From assembly GCA_049999725.1 (NCBI GenBank), contig JBNGIS010035041.1:1-30899 (forward strand): 30,899 bases of DNA, in the 5' to 3' direction. A program made the translations under genes and the position numbers. The notes beneath the pieces were generated by a model. It was given only the letters and a program-made list of their open reading frames with translations, was not told where the DNA came from and ran no database searches. This document shows positions 1 to 9,829 of this stretch, in pieces. Origin of the DNA: Haplomitrium mnioides. Lineage: Eukaryota; Marchantiophyta; Haplomitriopsida; Calobryales. Each line of letters begins with the position of its first letter. The first letter of the stretch is position 1.

Positions 1-545
1 GCCCTTCAAGTCCGTGTGGCTCCATGCAAACACGTCACTGAAGTTTCCCAGGGTCTGCATGAAGGCTCTCTCAGCCCCTCTGTTTAATGCGAATCCAAGC
101 TGGAATGTCCTCCCACTTGGGGCGGTTATCTCTCAGTATTGCTCCGCCTTGATGACCTCCACCTTGTTCATGTTTGTGGAGTCACAGTCTGACTCCAAGT
201 GGGCAAGCTGTTGGCCACCTACAGCAGGCTCCTTGTTCCCTTTTGGTGGTTATCCCCTCCTGGGATGATAGCTGCAACCAACTCCTGTTTTAGCTCAGGT
301 CTAGGGTTGGAAGTGGATACCTCTAACTCCCCTTTTTGCTCAGGTCTAGAGCTAAGGGTTGGCACTCTTGCGTTAGCTTTCATGGTGTCCCAAACCCCAA
401 AGACAGAGGTCTCCAGCTGATTGACCTTGGTTTCTGCACTGCCCAAAAAGTCTGCTTCGTTCATGTCACTCACCAGTCTCAACCAATAAGTGTCCTCGTC
501 CTCTAACTCCTATTCCACCAACCACTCAGTGTCATACTCCTTGTC
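1..545 (-). pseudogene. Gypsy pol: protease-RT linker and first residues of RT (cut by window start)
   Basis: Minus-strand continuation of the protease region. It contains a poorly conserved linker (readable between 482 and 219) and then the stretch leading into reverse transcriptase, with NFSDVFAWS near the window edge, the typical opening of a plant Gypsy RT domain. A TGA interrupts the RT frame near 150, and the linker and RT are in different frames. Only the first residues of RT lie here. The rest of the RT N-terminus is seen in the second copy at 18,439-18,738, because the unit wraps around at base 1. It is a non-functional remnant. Confidence 0.75.
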
Positions 546-1263
546 CTATGTGGTCTCCCCCTCATATGGGATAGGGTCGTAATGCACCACAATCTTGTCG
601 GGTTCGAACACCAAGGTGGAGTCTCCTCGATTGTGCATTACCTTGGCACCATACAGCCAAGGCCTTCCGATTAAAACAAGGTATGGGGAACTCCGCACCG
701 GCCTTATCACCAGGTAGTTCAGTGCAAACTCCTTCCCCCTAATCCATGTGGGCACCTTTAGTAAGGCTCCCGAGGGCTTAACCCTAGATCCATCCGCCAA
801 CCGCATAATCCTTTCGGTCGAGGAGAAAGTCTTAAAGCCCAGTCGGTGGGTAGTCTCCTCCACCATGATGTTTACTCCCGCCCCTCCATCCACTGGCACC
901 AAGGACAGAGTACACCTCGCAATCTAGATGTCTATCTCTAGAGCTCCCTTATCTTCACAGATCAATCTTAGGTCGGCGGTGGTGCCCACTGTGGGAAGCT
1001 TCCTTTTCCTTCTGGCGCCCATGAGTAGCTCTAGGAGCTGCCTCTTGTGTACAGGGCTATCCTTGATTAGCTGCCCTACGGTTGCAGTGATTGGGAAGTC
1101 CCTTACATCCCTCTGGATGTTGTAGGGTACGCAAGTGCTAGGTGGGGGCTGGGCGTAGGGTCTTGCTTGGCATGCTCATCGGCATTTCTGCGATTGACCT
1201 CCCGCAAGGTCTTCTCCGCCACTTGCTAAGCTTCGGCTGCCTCCAAGGCTTCCAGCTGCTTCT
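546..1263 (-). pseudogene. Gypsy retrotransposon aspartic protease (decayed)
   Basis: Retropepsin-like protease, which would cleave the Gag-Pol polyprotein in the virus-like particle. The best open stretch is 902-546. It begins PVDGGAGVNIM, where DGG replaces the usual DSG/DTG catalytic triplet but keeps the aspartate, and ends with GRPWLYG and the downstream FEPDKIVVHY that follow the flap in plant Gypsy proteases. Upstream residues (1120-903, with QLIKDSPVHKRQLLELL) are readable in the same general frame but contain a TAG near 925. The segment 1263-1126 is a charged linker following gag, with a stop and a frame change. The order gag, protease, RT is normal for Ty3/Gypsy. It is a pseudogene. 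Confidence 0.85.
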
Positions 1264-2121
1264 TCACTTCTGCCTCGGATAAAATAACTTTGGGTGCTCC
1301 CTCCTGTAATCTGAGTCCTCCTCGGTGGGGAGCACATTTGCAGCCCTCTCCTTTCTCCGAGCTTGCTTGGCCTTTCCTTTTTCTTGGGCCCTAGCTGCAG
1401 CCCTAGTGGCCACTCTATAGCAGTCCTCCTCCACTGGGGTCTCCACTTCTGGAAACTCTGCCTCATGCTCCCATGAGGTGGTCACCAAGTTGATTGTTGC
1501 CGGTAGAGGTGCCTGCTGGACCAAGTTGGGAGGCAACTCCTGCCTTCTAGAATGGGGGCAATTATTGGCCAGATGCCCTTCCTTCTTGCAGCCGGTACAA
1601 AGCGGCGGTGGCATGCCATACCCTTGCTTCTTGGGCTCCGGGCAGCTAGGGGAAATGTGGCCTGGCTGCTCACAGTTCCAGCATACCATTACCCTAGTCC
1701 GGTTTGGGCAGGTCCTTGACCCTTCTAGCCGTGCGTGTCTCCAAGCCGCTATTTGGCCAGGAACCATGTTGACCGGTCTGCCTGCCATCGGTCGGGGTTG
1801 GCTGACCACCTGGTACACGAGTTCGGGTGGCTTCTCCTGCATGTATTCCACCTCCTCATGGTACCACTCAGGGGGGGTCCTCCCTTACATAGTGGATGGG
1901 CGTCCCATCCAGGGGCCATTCTTGGGGAGAGTGCCCATAGGTGCGGCACTTTACGCACCAGACATGCGCCCTTTGTGTCAACACTTTCTTCCCCTTGGGA
2001 TTTAGGCCTGCAAAATGGATTGACATGGCTTCCAATATTGCATTGATCTCTTCTATGGGGTCTTTCACCCCTCTTCTTCTTCTAGTCTCTCCTCTAACGC
2101 CCTTATCATAGGACCTATGGG
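1264..2121 (-). pseudogene. Gag C-terminal half with CCHC zinc knuckles (decayed)
   Basis: Nucleocapsid part of Gag, which binds the genomic RNA. In the longest open stretch (1851-1264, 195 codons) two perfect CX2CX4HX4C zinc knuckles are visible at residues 57-70 (CWNCEQPGHISPSC) and 85-98 (CTGCKKEGHLANNC). An additional upstream knuckle, CVKCRTYGHSPQEW, at about 1960-1919, has lost its last cysteine to tryptophan. The frame changes at a run of seven cytosines (minus strand, about 1868); a one-base slip there joins the two readable stretches. A basic/acidic tail (KGKAKQARRKER) follows the knuckles. The N-terminal half lies beyond LTR-A, whose insertion split the gene at 2122-2126. Confidence 0.88.
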
Positions 2122-2126
2122 CCTTA
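2122..2126. other. Target-site duplication of LTR-A, left copy (CCTTA)
   Basis: CCTTA abuts the LTR end TGTCA at 2127. The matching copy is CCTTC at 5826-5830, one mismatch in five. Together they mark the integration site in gag. Confidence 0.7.
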
Positions 2127-5100
2127 TGTCAGCCCCCTCGTCGGAGCCTTAACTCTTTTCCAACAAAGTTAACCCCACTTAAGGGCTGACTTAGTGTTTC
2201 AGGACATTTTATGGGAGGGGCTTTGCACCGAATGGACCCCAACTTCTATTTACCAACGCAAAAGTGCCTGCAGAACACTCAACACACCCAAGCACACCAC
2301 CCAAGCACACACGCCTTCTTCCAAAGTCCGCAGATGCTGGTCACTCCCCTTCTTCAGGCCTTAACCTCGAAAGGTGCCACTTGGAAGACAGGAGCAAATA
2401 GAACAGGGCATCTGACTCTTGACTGCGAGGGCCTCTTGGTGGTTCCTCTCTTGAGAGCCTCAATGGGTTCTTACTTGTCTACCAGTCCTGGTTACTAGCC
2501 AACAGTTGCTTCAGCAGCCCACTTGCTTATGCACATTCATTTCTCAAGGCATACAATGGTAGGCGGTTATACTGCTGAGTCAATTCCAAACTATACTTCA
2601 AGAGCCCAGAACTGGACACAATCACCAAGTTTACAAACGTGAAACAAGTCCCAACATCCAATTATCACAATATACTGCTGTTAGTCTTGACTTCCCCTTC
2701 CAGGGTGTCCTCAGGATTTGACAAATGGAATGCAGGTACTCTAATTACTAAGAACTCCATAGAACTACAAACAGTACACAAATCTAACTAGACACATGCA
2801 CCTATACACATTTACACATACACCCTGCCCCGCCAACATTGCAGGCCTGTTCACCTCTCAAGAGCCAATCTTTTCTCCAAAACTCCTTTCAACTCCCCAC
2901 AACAACTCCAGTATTCCTCTGACTCTTCACCCACGCACTAAGATCCAGATAGTTTTTCAACTTCCCTCGCGAGAAGCCCTGAATTTACTTCCTCAGGCTC
3001 GGAAGAGGGTTTTTTTAACTTCCACCTCTGGAAGACAGTCCTCTCGACTGCTGGCCACCCACTCCACCTTGAGCTTCGAAGGGATCTTCTCTGCAATGCG
3101 CGGGCACTAACACATCCACTCCTCTCTTGACTCCACAAGATTTTAACACCAGAAACCTTCTCCGAATGCTGTTGGGACTGATCTCCTGCACAAATCAAAG
3201 CTGAGACGACACCAGGACCCCACTTGGCTGCCCCTCATGAAATACAAACCGAAAGAATCCTCTTCTCCTCTGAGTGTTGGTCCACCTCCAAATGTTGGTC
3301 CGCCTTCAAATGTGAGTACACCTAAGTAGTCTGAGCCTCTAGAGCCTCTTGCTCAGCGATTCCCAGCACCTCCTCAGTCCACCTCCACCCTGTGATGGCC
3401 TTCCTTCACGAGTCCACCCACTACACCAAAGGTCTCACCAGAACTCTCTCCTCCATATCTCGCTGCTTTCCTTGCACCCAAAAACAGTCCCCATAGCTTC
3501 AAAGCGAGGTAGTCTATCCCCGCGCTTGTTTCCCCTCTAGCCTCAACGATTCATCACCGCCCTTCCTTGGAAGTCCCTGTTTCACTTATCTGATGGCCGA
3601 GAGGTGCATCCTGCCTTTTTACCTGGCTTGTATGTGAGTTTCTTACCAGATTCAGAATCTAAAAATAACACCAACAACTGCATCTTGTCGTTTTCTTTCC
3701 AACAAGACTGATTTCACGCGAAACCGACACTTGTAGCTCTTGCAATCCGCATTTGAATCGGCATACCTTTTTGCTTTGTTTTTTCCTCGTTTTAGCTCGA
3801 CCACCCGTGACATCCTTCGGATGCCAGGTAGTTGACAGGTGGCACGTTGGAGGAGCCCATTGGGCAGCTGATATGTGGTGCGTTGGGGTAGCCCGTTGGA
3901 TTCGCAAGTCTCAAGATTCCCGAGGGATCTCTAATATTCCCGTAGATTCCTAGATCCCGTAGAGTTGCCACGTTATCCGCAAAGCTCAAGATACCCGAGG
4001 AATCTCTAATACTCCCGCAGATTCCCAGAGGCCCGCATGAGCGCCACGTTTTCAAAAAATCCCCTAGAACCTAGCCGTCGCTTCTCGTAACCCCGCCGTC
4101 CCTTCATGGAACCCCACAGTTGCCTTTCGGAACCCTGCCGTTGCTTCTCGGAATACCACCACGTCATCCATTGCCGCACCGTCCGACGCCGCCCCCCAAG
4201 AGGTAGGCGGACCGACGCAATTAACTGGATTCCACGGTTGACCCGCGCTCACTCCTCTTTTGCGGATGCCACGTCATCCGCAAAATAGTCCCTCGCAGAG
4301 TAAGAACGTTACCTGTTATTGCCGTTTCGGCACCCGCTTGCAACAAGAACTGAGGCTCCCTTCGCTTAACTTACCGTCCGGTTGATATAAGAACTATGGT
4401 GCGCTTCTTTTCGAATTTTCAGCGTTGCCCCGTCGAACTTTTGTCCTCGCCATTTCCGGAACTGCGATATGTCACCCTTTCGGCTGCTGATCCCCTGCTT
4501 CTTCTTCTTGCCGGATCATCGCTCCATTACCTTTTTGGGATTTCCTGATCTTCCTCTGGCCAGATTGTCGATGAATCACCTTTTTGCTATCTTGATCTTC
4601 CCTTGGCCAGAACTTTGTTTGATCACCCTTTCGGCCCTCTGCGATCTTGTTCTGGCCGGATCGTCGCCTGATCACCTTTTTGGCACCCCCTTTTCCATTC
4701 TAGTCAGGCCCGTGATAGATTGCCTTTACGGCGCTCTTTCATTGATCCCCTGTTGGTCGTTCCGACGAAACCCTGTTAGACGGACTCTCCACGTAGGGAG
4801 GCTGATCGGAACCCCCTTAATTGGGGCTCCCCACATAGGAAGGCTAAACCCCGTTAAGTTTTGCGGTAAGTCACCTTTTCGTCGTCTTCGGAAGTCCTCT
4901 GGGCGGATCCGCAATAAATTGCGGTTTCGGTAGCCCTCGATACTCCTCCAGATAGACCCGCCATAAGTCGCCCTTTCGGCTCTCTTTCTTCCGATGACGG
5001 AGATGCGCTATATCCTTGTTGCGGCATCCTCCCTTGATTTAGGAACTGAAAGTCTCCTTCTCTTCACTATGACATTGAAAAAGTTTCATGTAAGAACATC

Positions 5101-5825
5101 GAAGAAGTCTTCTTTACCTGACTTGTGGAAAAGTTTGTTGTAAGAACGCCACAGATCCGTGTCAAACTTTCGGATGACTTCCGACTTGAACTTTCAACAT
5201 CTTCTTCCTCTCGTCCGAATCTTTGACATGTCACCCTTTCGTCATCTTCATTAGGCTGCTTCGGAATCCCTCGTAACCGGTCCCCCCACATCGGAAGAAG
5301 CATCGGAACTCGATTAACCGGGTTCCCCACTTAGGAAAGCGAGATCCCGTCGATCTCTTCGGACCCCCAGGAGCTGCCACGTTTCCGCAGCGCTCCACGG
5401 ACTCCTCAGGGCTGCGGTCGTCGGTTAACTTCCCGAAGGTCGTTCTTCCTTTGTTCTACCTCATTCTCTTTTATTCAAATTGCCCTGCGATTGCCTCGAG
5501 CTCTTCTCTCCATCAAGATATAGCACGCCCCGAATGGTCACGAATTGAGGACGCCGTGGTCCAAACTGTTGGCTCTTCTGTTCTGGATCCCAACTTTCAC
5601 ATCTGCTTGATCCCTCTTGCTCCCCCTTGCTAGCCTTCTTGCCTGACTCCTCTGGATTCCACAAGGCTCCCCCTTGGCTTGCAGGATTCATGACATCCAC
5701 AGGGAAAGGCAGAAAAGAAAGGAAGGAAACACACTAAAACACAACATGCTAACACAAACTGAAGGAATCCACCAGGCTTGGAAACTTCGAATTCACAAAA
5801 AATGAAAAAGAACACCCGGCCGACA
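2127..5825 (-). mobile_element. LTR-A: 3.7-kb solo LTR inserted in gag
   Basis: This begins TGTCAG at 2127 and ends CCGACA at 5825, so it has the TG...CA ends and the short inverted terminal repeat (TGTC/GACA) of LTRs. It is homologous along most of its length to LTR-B and LTR-C. It is a solo LTR: no gag, pol or second LTR accompanies it, and gag resumes in frame on both sides. Orientation is judged from LTR-B, whose TGACA end leads into gag. Internal landmarks are a block shared by all three LTRs starting at 2945 (CCAGATAG... with CTCGCGAG), CCACGTCA motifs at 4159 and 4269, and a minisatellite at 4471-4735. The last 360 bp (5461-5825) is not visible in LTR-B, which is truncated there. Short ORFs inside, including 79 codons at 5700-5461, look like chance. 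Confidence 0.85.
4471..4735. repeat. 48-50-bp minisatellite in LTR-A
   Basis: About six degenerate copies can be counted from the motif ATCACCCTTTCGGC, which starts at 4471, 4526, 4575, 4622, 4671 and 4719 (spacings 55, 49, 47, 49, 48). Each unit also has a CTGGCCGGATC-like segment. More decayed copies of the motif continue to about 5240. Confidence 0.8.
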
Positions 5826-6584
5826 CCTTCCTCTCTTTGGCCTCCTTATGCCTGTCATGTTTTTGGGCCCTCTTTTCCCTGATCTCCTTTTTCTTTTTGC
5901 TCCCCTTCTTCTTCCGCCTCCTCTGGGATTTTTCATCCTCTGAGCTCTCGGAGTTGCTCTCGCTCTCCGATTCAGACTCTGAAGAGGAGCTATCATCAGA
6001 GCTATCTTCCTGACTAGAACTCTCTGAAGAACTGTCAGACTCATTCCTCCTCTTCGACTTCCTCTTGGAGCTTGCCACCTCAGCCTTGATATAAGATTGG
6101 GCTTCCTCCACTGCTTACTCCACGTATGTGGGCTTGGACCTCCTCACCCATGCCCCTAGACTTTTGGGTAGGGCTGAAATAAACCAGGATGTAAGCATCT
6201 CGTCCGATGCAAGGGGGTTAATCTTCCTGGCCATCATATGGAACCGTTGAAGAAACTTCCTTACAGATTTGTGCTTCTTCATCTCCATTTGGCCTATCTT
6301 GATCAAGGCCTCAGACTCCCCTCTTATCTTTCTGAACTCCTCCAAAAGGCCACCTTAAAAGTGTCCCAATTTTGCTTGGTGGCCTCTGGTAGTGTTTGGT
6401 ACCAAGGGCCAGCCTCCCCTTTTAACACCCCGGAAAGAATGGCCTCCTTGATGAGGTTCTCCCCATTTGCATAGGTTGTGCCCTCGAATTCATCCAACCA
6501 CTTGTCTGAATCCTCCGTGGTAGATCCTCGGAATGTCTTGTATCTGAATCGGGACCTCTATGTCACATGCCCCACATTGGCCAT
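5826..6584 (-). pseudogene. Gag N-terminal half (capsid-like domain, decayed)
   Basis: Start of the structural Gag protein, proposed ATG at 6584 (MANVGHVT). The capsid-like 'retrotransposon gag' region follows, with FRGSTTEDSDKWLDEFE, the WYQTLP and NWDTFKVAF segments and then SVRKFLQRFHMMARKI. A stretch rich in serine and glutamate and a lysine/arginine-rich tail (5990-5830) resemble the linker before the zinc knuckles. Damage includes a TAG soon after the start, a frameshift at about 6345 within FKVAFWR/EEFRKI, and a TAG at about 6115. At 5826 the gene is interrupted by LTR-A; reading across the insertion and counting the duplicated bases once, the frame continues into the C-terminal half at 2121. 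CCTTC at 5826-5830 is the right target-site copy. Confidence 0.85.
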
Positions 6585-6831
6585 TGGGGTGATGGGTGGT
6601 ACGGAACAAGAAGCTCTGGTCGCCCTCTCCAAGCTCCTTCCACTTCTGAATGAGATCTCTCCTTTATCCAACCCATACAACCTCTTTGGCTGGTCGTCTT
6701 CCACTTCTGGTGCTAGGCAGCTCCCAGAATTCCAAACTCTCTTTCCCTTGCTCCACTGTTTTACTCCACAAATGACTGCAAGGATGCTTTTCCAGAATTT
6801 TTTTGTCCTGCCGTGATTGCCAAAAAATGTA
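6585..6831 (-). other. Retroelement leader between LTR-B and gag
   Basis: About 250 bp from the LTR-B end (TGACA on the minus strand, 6836-6832) to the gag ATG. A primer-binding site is expected a few bases after the LTR. The sequence there contains TGGCAATCACGGCAGGAC (minus, starting about 6822), which begins with the TGG that pairs with tRNA CCA ends, but I cannot match it to a particular tRNA. No coding sequence is evident. Confidence 0.5.
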
Positions 6832-8694
6832 TGTCATCCCTATGGTCGGAGCCTTAACTCTTTTCCGACCGAGTTACACCCACTTAAGAGCTGACTAGTG
6901 TTTCGGGACCTTTTATGAGAGGAGCTTTGCACCGAATGGACCCCAACTTCTACTTACCAATTCAAGAGTGACTGCACAACACTCAACAACACCCAAGCAC
7001 ACACACCCCTCCTTCAGGCCTTAACCTCGAAAGGTGCCACTTGGAAGACAGTGGCAGATAAAATAGGGCATCTGACTCTTGGTTGCAATGGTCTCTTGGG
7101 GAGTCCTGAGTGATTTGTGTTTGCCTCACGGTCCTAGCCATTAGCCCACAATTGCTTCAGTAGCCTACTTGCTCATTCACATCCATTTCCTCACGACACA
7201 CACAAGTAGGTTGTAATGCTACTGAATCACTTTGTAGTATAATTCGAAAGTTCCGAACTGGACCCAATCACCTTGTATACAAAAGGGAAATAGGTCCCAT
7301 TATCCAATTATCACAATACAATGCTATTAGTGCTGACTTCCCCTGTCCAAGGTGTCCTCAAGATTGGACAAATGAAATGCATGCCTTCTAAAACCAAGAA
7401 CTTCACAAAACTACAAACAGAACACAAATCTAACAACACACATAAACATAAAGACACCTATATACTTCCACACTGTCCTGCCAACATTACAATCCTTTTC
7501 CACCTCTAAAGAATTGATGTTTTCTCTCAATCCTCCTTCAACTCCCATCACCAACTTCAATTCTCCTCCAATCCTTCATCCACACACTCTCATCCAGATA
7601 GTTTTTCAACTTCCCTCACGAGAAGCCCTGAATTTACTTCCTCATGTTCGGAAGAGGATTTCTTTTACTTCCACCTTTGGAAGACAGTCCCCTTGACTGC
7701 TGGCCACCCACTCCACCTTGAGTTTCAAATGGATCTTCTCTGCAGTGCGCAGGCACTAACACAACCACTCCTCTCTTGACTCCACTTGAGAATTAGAACC
7801 AGAAACGCCCCCAAGCGCCCCTAGGATTTATGCTCCTGCACAGACATTGCTGATAAGACCCCAAGATCCCCCCTTGGCAGCCTCTCATGAATTCAAGACC
7901 CAAAGAACACTCTTCAAATTCAAATGGCGATCCACCTCCAAATGTTGGTCCACCCGCAATGATGAGTCCATCTAGATCACCGGAGACTTTAGAGCTCCAC
8001 GCTCAACGATTCTCAGCACCCCTCCAATCCACCTCCACCCCCGCTGGTCCCCCTATATGAGTCCACTCCCTCACGTGAATCTTGGCTGGAATTCTCTCCT
8101 CTCTCCCTCGCTGCTTCTTCCTCTTCAAGTTTGTTCTCACAACTCAATTTTGCATAAACAACAACCCCCAGAACCTCGCAGCGATGCCACCTATACTCCC
8201 CTTGTAGGTGCGCGTCCCTTTTCCAACAAATTCTTGATCAAGATCGATCCTCCTCTCTTCGTTGAACTTGGCCGTTTTTCTCGTTAGCAACCGCTTCTTG
8301 ACAAAGTGACACTTGGCAACCAACCCGGGTTTAATGGTCATCTCGTGAAGCCTTCATGATCGGAAGAGGAGAATTTTCGGAGAAGGCTTGGCTGAACTCT
8401 GCTTTCGATCCATAATGCTCTCCATTGCAGATTTTCGACCTGGAATCACCTCGCCGCTGGACATATTAGCAACCCCGTAGCAGTCCCAATTCGATTTCTT
8501 CGAAGCATCACGTTGAGCACAGATCCAAAGTTTGGTCGAAGAGGTTCTTCCGCAAAGGAATCCGAAAAACTTTGCTTGGAGAGGGTTGGATTCTCAAATT
8601 ATCGCAGCAGGTGGGCTTCTCAACGCATCTCGCAGGTTGCCTCATAATTTTCCTCGATCCTCCTTGTTGCCATGACTGTGCAATCGCCCGCGGA

Positions 8695-9005
8695 CCCCCG
8701 CAAGTTGCCACGCTTCCGCAAACGCTCACAGACCCCCGCAAGCTGCCACGTGTTCGCAAACTCTCTCGGAACCCTACCGTCACTCTCAGAACCCCGACGT
8801 CGCTCGTGGACCCTCGCAAGCCACCATGTCATCCGCAGCCTCTCTCGAAACCCCGTCGTCGCTCTCAGAACCCCGCTGTTGCTCACGTACCTTTGCAAGC
8901 CGCCATGTCATCCACAAGCTCTCTCGGAACCCCGCCGTCGCTCTCAAAACCCCGTTGTCGCTCGCAAACCTTCGCAAGCCACCACGTCATCCGCAGCCGC
9001 GCCGT
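8695..9005. repeat. 79-bp minisatellite with CCACGTCA-type motifs in LTR-B
   Basis: The phrase CGCAAG-CCACC-A[CT]GTCATCC recurs with starts at 8699, 8737, 8815, 8894 and 8973. The last three steps are 78, 79 and 79 bp; the first is a half-unit of 38. Each full unit includes two CTCTC-GGAACCCCG-CGTCG segments. Related but less regular sequence is found in LTR-A (3960-4290) and LTR-C (15,000-15,480). Confidence 0.85.
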
Positions 9006-9441
9006 CCAATGACGCCCCACAAAAGGGTAGGCAGACCATTGCATTGACTGGATCTCGTAGTTGACTCAGCGCTGACTCGGACAACCCCTCGGAAAACCTC
9101 TGAACGCCACATCATCCCCCATCGCGCCGTCTGACGCCGCTCCGCAAAGGGGTAGGCGGACCGTCGCATTGACTAGATTCCGTGGTTGACATGTGCTGAC
9201 TCCTCCTCTCTTCCGCGGATGCCACATCATCCATAAAACTCTTCCCTCGCCAAGTAAGAACAGTACCGTTGTTGCCGTTTCGAAGCCCGCTTGCATTAAG
9301 AACTGTAGGCTCCAGAGGCTAAGTTGTCTCTCTGCTCGATGTAGGAACTATAGCGGACTTCCACGTTACTCCCCGTCAAAATTTCAGCGTTGCCCGTACT
9401 CCTTCAAACTTTCGTCCTCCTCATTTCCGGATCGGCGATTG

Positions 9442-9829
9442 GTCGCCCTTTCGGCTGCTCGTCCCTTGCTTCTTCTTCTGGCTGGATTGTTGATGGATCA
9501 CCCCTTCGGTACCACTTGGTTCTCTTTTGGTCGGAACCGCGATAGATCGCCCTTTCAGTTTCCTTCGGTTCTCCTCCAGTCAGACCCACGATAAGTTGCC
9601 CTTTCGGCGCCCTTCTCTTGCCTCTTGATGAATCATTGATAGGTCGCCCTTTCGCATCCCTTGGTTCTTCTAGTCGGATCATCGATAGATATCTTTTTTG
9701 CCACTGCTTGCTCTTCGTCTGGCCGGACTCGTGATTCATCACCCTTTCAGCTTTACCTGCTCTCTTCTGGTCAGACCCGTGATAAATTGCCCTTTCGGTG
9801 CTCTTTCCTTGGTCTCCGGTTGGGCTTCC
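9442..9829. repeat. 48-50-bp minisatellite in LTR-B, ending at the integrase junction
   Basis: Eight copies of the same repeat as in LTR-A, with motif starts at 9442, 9497, 9545, 9595, 9643, 9689, 9738 and 9786 (first step 55, then 46-50). The array runs to the breakpoint with integrase. Confidence 0.85.

Larger units (their letters stand above)
6832..9829 (-). mobile_element. LTR-B: the element's own LTR, truncated at its 5' side
   Basis: This starts TGTCATCC at 6832 (minus-strand end ...TGACA) and is clearly homologous to LTR-A: GGAGCCTTAACTCTTTTCC at 6842 and TTTGCACCGAATGGACCCC at 6926 match LTR-A at 2142 and 2222. On the minus strand it leads directly into leader and gag, so it acts as the 5' LTR of this gag. 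Its other end is missing: at about 9829, within the minisatellite, it is joined to the middle of integrase. Compared with LTR-A it lacks roughly the last 1.1 kb, including the terminal TG. The shared block is at 7594. It is more similar to LTR-A than to LTR-C by eye. Confidence 0.82.

Noticed and set aside
1478-2005. 175-codon plus-strand ORF
   Set aside because: It is the antisense shadow of the gag zinc-knuckle region, which has clear protein homology on the other strand.
4381-4400. GATATAAGAACTATGG on the plus strand as a TATA box shared by the LTRs (similar at 9338 and 15,601)
   Set aside because: It is on the opposite strand to the element's transcription and resembles the recurring TAAGAACT phrases of the LTR; no promoter can be claimed from it.
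4469-4933. 154-codon plus-strand ORF
   Set aside because: It covers the LTR minisatellite; its repeating peptide pattern follows the 48-50-bp unit and no protein family is recognised.
5461-5700. 79-codon minus-strand ORF beginning MDVMNPASQGG, first thought to be part of gag
   Set aside because: Once the LTR-A ends and target-site copies were located, it lies wholly inside the LTR; gag reads through without it.
6795-6825. Primer-binding site after LTR-B
   Set aside because: The TGGCAATCACGG candidate could not be matched to a tRNA 3' end from memory, and it is absent after LTR-A and LTR-C (solo LTRs), so it is only noted in the leader.
8695-9005. CRISPR-like array
   Set aside because: Whole 79-bp units are degenerate repeats without unique spacers, in plant DNA; it is a minisatellite.
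8572-9064. Plus-strand ORFs of 130-146 codons rich in Pro, Arg and Ser
   Set aside because: They arise from the 79-bp minisatellite, which stays open in several frames on both strands; the repetitive composition explains their length.
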